Origin: Haloferacaceae archaeon
GTDB lineage: Archaea; Halobacteriota; Halobacteria; Halobacteriales; Haloferacaceae
Reading direction: 5' to 3'
Assembly: GCA_018609965.1 (NCBI GenBank)
Contig: JAHENP010000025.1
Span: 1-7,695, forward strand
DNA: 7,695 nucleotides
This document shows, one piece after another, positions 5,518-7,695 of the stretch. How positions within the stretch are numbered: the first letter of the stretch is position 1; each line of letters opens with the position of its first letter. A program made the position numbers and the translations under genes. The notes beneath the pieces were generated by a model. The model was not told where the DNA came from. It did not search any database and worked only from the letters and a program-made list of their open reading frames with translations.

Positions 5518-5808
5518 ATGAGCAACGGCGAGTCCAACGGGCGCAAGAACCTGCGTATGCCCGACGAGGACCAGGTGTTCGCAGAAGTGACCACCATGCT
5601 CGGGGCGAACCGAATCAAAGTCCGGTGTGCAGACGGAGAGGAACGCACCGCCCGCATCCCTGGTCGGATGCAGAAACGGACGTGGATCCGCGAAGACGAC
5701 GTGGTGCTCGTCGAGCCGTGGGACTGGCAAGACGAGAAGGCCGACGTGATCCACCGCTACGAGAAGGCCGACGCCGACCAGCTCCGCGACGAAGGCCACA
5801 TCCGGTGA
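5518..5808 (+). CDS. eif1A: Archaeal translation initiation factor 1A (aIF1A)
   Basis: aIF1A binds the A site of the small ribosomal subunit and promotes scanning-independent initiation with aIF1 and aIF2. The 96-aa product is the usual archaeal length. A short polar N-terminal tail containing [11 protein letters not shown] (9-19) precedes the OB fold (about 18-85). Typical family elements are [22 protein letters not shown] (19-40), [23 protein letters not shown] (43-65) and the closing strand [14 protein letters not shown] (68-81). ATG 5518 is chosen over upstream in-frame codons because the family begins here and the TATA element sits about 28 bp upstream. It forms a single-gene unit, followed by a candidate terminator hairpin about 50 bp after its stop. 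Confidence 0.96.
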   Translation: MSNGESNGRKNLRMPDEDQVFAEVTTMLGANRIKVRCADGEERTARIPGRMQKRTWIREDDVVLVEPWDWQDEKADVIHRYEKADADQLRDEGHIR

Positions 5809-5859
5809 CGGGTCGAGGCCGGTCCGTCCCCTCTCCGAGCCGAGCGACCTCCGATCCCC

Positions 5860-5886
5860 GAGCCGACCGACGTTCGGCTCCCGTTT
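5860..5886 (+). terminator. Candidate terminator hairpin after aif1A
   Basis: GAGCCGA (5860-5866) and TCGGCTC (5874-5880) form a perfect 7-bp stem with a 7-nt loop, followed by CCGTTT. A second copy of GAGCCGA at 5837-5843 could pair with the same 3' arm. Archaeal termination needs mainly a T-run, and this one is only three T, so support is modest. Confidence 0.35.
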
Positions 5887-5938
5887 GACAACTGTTACCC
5901 AGTCTCGAACAACTGTCGAAAGCCGCCGCTCCCGACGG

Positions 5939-5945
5939 AGTAAAG
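5939..5945 (+). promoter_or_regulatory. Putative promoter of the WNWW-motif gene
   Basis: AGTAAAG is centred about 27 bp upstream of GTG 5969. It makes the GTG a better start than the earlier in-frame TTG at 5885, which would place this element inside the coding region. Confidence 0.4.
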
Positions 5946-5968
5946 CCGTTGGCGACCGTACAACGAGT

Positions 5969-6259
5969 GTGGACGCGACAGACATCCGTCCGGCGTTGGA
6001 ACGGTTCGAGGGGACGGACGCACAGCGGCGCGTCGTCGCCCGGCAGGCACGCGATCTGGCCGACTCGGGCCAACTCGCGGCCGACCGAGGCAGCGAGCCG
6101 ACGGTCGAAGCCATCGCGGACGACCTCGCGGACGCCCCGGACGGCTCCGACGTGGTCGAGCGGTGGAACTGGTGGATCGGCTCGTTGGAGACCGCCTACG
6201 GCGGCTACGAGCGGTTCGGTGTCCAGACGGTCGGCGACGAACACGACGTGAACGCCTGA
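5969..6259 (+). CDS. Small acidic haloarchaeal protein of unknown function (96 aa, WNWW motif)
   Basis: From GTG 5969 to TGA 6257-6259 the product is 96 aa, soluble, acidic and mostly helical. A first helical part (DIRPALERFEGTDAQRRVVARQARDLADSG, about 5-34) leads to EAIADDLADAPDGSD. The most striking stretch is VERWNWWIGSLETAYGGYERFGV (63-85), an aromatic cluster that looks conserved in similar small haloarchaeal proteins, as I recall them. There is no signal peptide, membrane helix, zinc-binding cysteine or recognisable DNA-binding motif. The frame extends upstream to TTG 5885, giving an Arg/Ser-rich leader out of keeping with the rest, so I take the GTG. It lies between aif1A and the DUF1405 gene on the same strand, but with its own likely promoter. 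I do not assign a function. Confidence 0.75.
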   Translation: MDATDIRPALERFEGTDAQRRVVARQARDLADSGQLAADRGSEPTVEAIADDLADAPDGSDVVERWNWWIGSLETAYGGYERFGVQTVGDEHDVNA

Positions 6260-6265
6260 GCCGGC

Positions 6266-6319
6266 GTCGACTGCCGCTCGCCCGGACGCGCCGTCGACTG
6301 CGACTCGCCCGGACGCGCC
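6266..6319. repeat. Two tandem 27-bp direct repeats
   Basis: Copies 6266-6292 and 6293-6319 differ at two adjacent positions only (CG versus GA in the middle). Each starts GTCGACTGC and ends GGACGCGCC. They lie in the 117-bp gap between the WNWW gene and the DUF1405 gene, beginning 6 bp after the former's stop. The period equals that of the array at 2151-2258. When the 2163 copy of that array is aligned from its GTCGACTG, 17 of 27 positions agree by my count; the significance is unclear in such GC-rich DNA. Confidence 0.8.
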
Positions 6320-6345
6320 GTCCCCAGCCCGCCGCATCCGCCACC

Positions 6346-6352
6346 GCTTTGG
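6346..6352 (+). promoter_or_regulatory. Putative promoter of the DUF1405 gene
   Basis: GCTTTGG is centred about 28 bp upstream of ATG 6377. It is a weak TATA-like element in the right place for a leaderless transcript. Confidence 0.3.
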
Positions 6353-6376
6353 CTGGATCGGCACAACCGGTGGTCG

Positions 6377-7153
6377 ATGAGTGACCGCTCGCTCGTGTCG
6401 TCGGTCCTGCTCGACCGCGAGTCGTTGCCCGACCGCGAGCCGTTGCCACGGTACGTCGCCCCGTTGCCGGCGTGGCTGGAGAACGCCGGCCTCCGGCTGG
6501 TCGTCCCAATCGTCGTGATCAACCTCCTCGGGACGGCGTTCGGCTTCTGGTACTACGGGTTCCACCCGCTCCCGTTGTCGGACCCCTTGATCGTCTGGCA
6601 GTTCGCCGGCACGCCGCCGGCGATGTGGGCGTTCGTCCCGGACAGCCCGGTCGCGACGGGGTTCGTCGCGGTCGCGCTCGGCTTGTGGTGGCTCGGCCGC
6701 CCGAGCGACTACTGGACGGCGCTGGCGTTTTTCGGTTGTTGGAAGCTCGGTCTGTGGACGCCGTTCGTCCTGCTCGCGTTCGCGGACGGCTTTCTCGCGA
6801 CGACCCCGCTTCCGATGTACCTGTTTCTATTGGTCTCTCACCTCGGAATGGCCGCCGAGGCGTTTCTGCTCTACCGGATCACCGAGTTCCCCCGCCGGGC
6901 CGTCGCGGTCGCGCTCGGCTGGTACGCGCTCAACGACCTCGTCGACTACTTCTTCCCGGTCGTCGGGACGCCACACCACACCCTGATCCCGGGACAGGCG
7001 CGGCTCGCGGACGCCGTCGGCTTCACCCACCCCTCGCCCGCACACGAGATCGCTGCCGCCGGCGCGGTCGCGCTGACGCTCACCGCGACGTTGTTGGTGG
7101 TCGCGACCCGGCGAGGGAAGCGCCGCCGAGCCGTCGACTCCGGCGAGCAGTGA
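6377..7153 (+). CDS. DUF1405-family integral membrane protein
   Basis: The 258-aa multi-pass membrane protein of unknown function belongs to the DUF1405 family (the bacterial example is YpjA). The N-terminal 33 residues are cytosolic-like. Hydrophobic segments are then visible at about 38-60, 92-107, 112-138, 145-166, 174-193 and 226-244, giving about six helices and a basic C-terminal tail (TRRGKRRR). Family hallmarks are the first helix INLLGTAFGFWYYG (48-61), then WQFAGTPPAMWAFVPDSPVAT (74-94) and the WKLGLWTPFVLL segment (122-133). A histidine-containing loop GTPHHTLIP (197-205) after YFFPVV could line a polar site. ATG 6377 is supported by a TATA-like element. The downstream gene has its own promoter, so it is probably monocistronic. 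Confidence 0.9.
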   Translation: MSDRSLVSSVLLDRESLPDREPLPRYVAPLPAWLENAGLRLVVPIVVINLLGTAFGFWYYGFHPLPLSDPLIVWQFAGTPPAMWAFVPDSPVATGFVAVALGLWWLGRPSDYWTALAFFGCWKLGLWTPFVLLAFADGFLATTPLPMYLFLLVSHLGMAAEAFLLYRITEFPRRAVAVALGWYALNDLVDYFFPVVGTPHHTLIPGQARLADAVGFTHPSPAHEIAAAGAVALTLTATLLVVATRRGKRRRAVDSGEQ

Positions 7154-7216
7154 TCGCTCCGAGCGGTGTCCACACGGCCGAACCCTCACCGCCACGACTC
7201 CGACCCGACCCCGACC

Positions 7217-7223
7217 GATAAGT
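7217..7223 (+). promoter_or_regulatory. Putative promoter of the enolase-superfamily gene
   Basis: GATAAGT is the only AT-rich element in the 94-bp gap after the DUF1405 gene. It is centred about 28 bp upstream of GTG 7248, again suiting a leaderless mRNA. Confidence 0.4.
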
Positions 7224-7247
7224 CGCTCGCGTCACACGGTCCAGTCT

Positions 7248-7695
7248 GTGAGCCACTACGACGCCGTCGCGCGACTCCCGTTCGTCGTCGACTCCGTCGG
7301 CCTCGAACGCCGGGCACGCGACACCTCCTCGGGGTTCGAACGCGTGACGACGACGGTCCACCTCCGGGGCGACGGGTGTCACGGCCGCCGGGAGGACGTG
7401 TCCTACGACACCGCAGACCACGACGCACTGTACGCAGACCCCGCAACAAGTACCGAGGCGGTCGCGTTCGACGAACTGGAGGGGGAGTGGACGCTTGCTG
7501 GGTTCTCGACACGGCTGGCGGAGATCGACCTGTTCCCGACCGGGGGGCCGGAACGGCCGGCGAGTCACAACTACCGGCGGTGGGGGTTCGAGAGCGCGGC
7601 GTTGGATCTGGCGCTCCGAGCCGCGGAGACGGATCTGGCGGCCGCACTCGGGATCGACCCCGAGCCGGTCCGGTTCGTCGCCTCCACCCGACTCG
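7248..7695 (+). CDS. Enolase/mandelate-racemase-superfamily protein, N-terminal part (3' end outside window)
   Basis: The frame opens at GTG 7248 and is uninterrupted to the window edge, giving 149 complete codons. The product begins MSHYDAVARLPFVVDSVGLERR. It shows the N-terminal capping-domain pattern of enolase-superfamily proteins as I know them from haloarchaea: SGFERVTTTVHLRGDG (28-43), EDVSYDTADHDAL (49-61), a short linker, LAEIDLFP (90-97) and NYRRWGFESAALDLALR (108-124), where the last stretch is the strongest hallmark. It ends in VRFVASTRL, entering the first strand of the barrel. The metal-binding Asp/Glu and catalytic Lys residues lie beyond the window, so substrate and activity cannot be judged. 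Acidic composition and codon choice match the neighbours. Assignment rests on pattern recognition only. Confidence 0.8.
   Translation, partial: MSHYDAVARLPFVVDSVGLERRARDTSSGFERVTTTVHLRGDGCHGRREDVSYDTADHDALYADPATSTEAVAFDELEGEWTLAGFSTRLAEIDLFPTGGPERPASHNYRRWGFESAALDLALRAAETDLAAALGIDPEPVRFVASTRL

Noticed and set aside
5615..6565. Long minus-strand frame across aif1A and the WNWW gene
   Set aside because: It runs antisense to aif1A, which is certain, and spans several promoters and a terminator candidate. It has no recognisable domain.

Overview
The window reads as haloarchaeal (Halobacteria) chromosome. It is GC-rich, the proteins are strongly acidic, several genes start with GTG, and most have a TATA-like element about 25-29 bp before the start codon, as expected for leaderless haloarchaeal mRNAs. 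The content is mostly housekeeping: archaeal translation and rRNA-modification genes mixed with small haloarchaeal proteins of unknown function.

Layout. (1) 1-460, plus strand: C-terminal part of an XPB/Rad25-like superfamily 2 helicase, cut by the window edge. (2) 521-2129, minus strand: the nop5-flpA operon, encoding the scaffold and methyltransferase of the archaeal box C/D 2'-O-methylation complex; the genes overlap by a few bases. (3) 2130-2360: divergent promoter region with four tandem 27-bp units, each carrying a dyad CCAGY-N11-RCTGG. (4) 2361-3455, plus: an exported, probably N-glycosylated LolA-like protein. (5) 3555-4559, plus: tyrosyl-tRNA synthetase. (6) 4612-5111, plus: a NYN/LabA-type PIN-like nuclease gene interrupted by a one-base frameshift, in a locally AT-richer stretch. 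(7) 5112-5246: an intergenic segment holding a 56-nt sequence that can fold into an exact four-way cloverleaf with no unpaired bases at the junction, followed by an AT-rich TATA-like motif. (8) 5247-5426, minus: a 59-aa two-helix membrane protein, divergent from (9) 5518-5808, plus: translation initiation factor aIF1A. (10) 5969-6259, plus: a small WNWW-containing haloarchaeal protein. (11) 6377-7153, plus: a DUF1405 membrane protein. (12) 7248 to the window end, plus: N-terminal part of an enolase-superfamily protein.

How it fits together. nop5-flpA, tyrS and aIF1A serve ribosome and tRNA function. The other genes look like independent single-gene units, each with its own promoter. I see no defence island, CRISPR array, IS transposase, tRNA or rRNA gene. 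The signals least explained by ordinary annotation are the cloverleaf at 5130-5185, next to the broken NYN gene, and the 27-bp dyad array in front of nop5. Both are read directly from the sequence; their functions are unknown.
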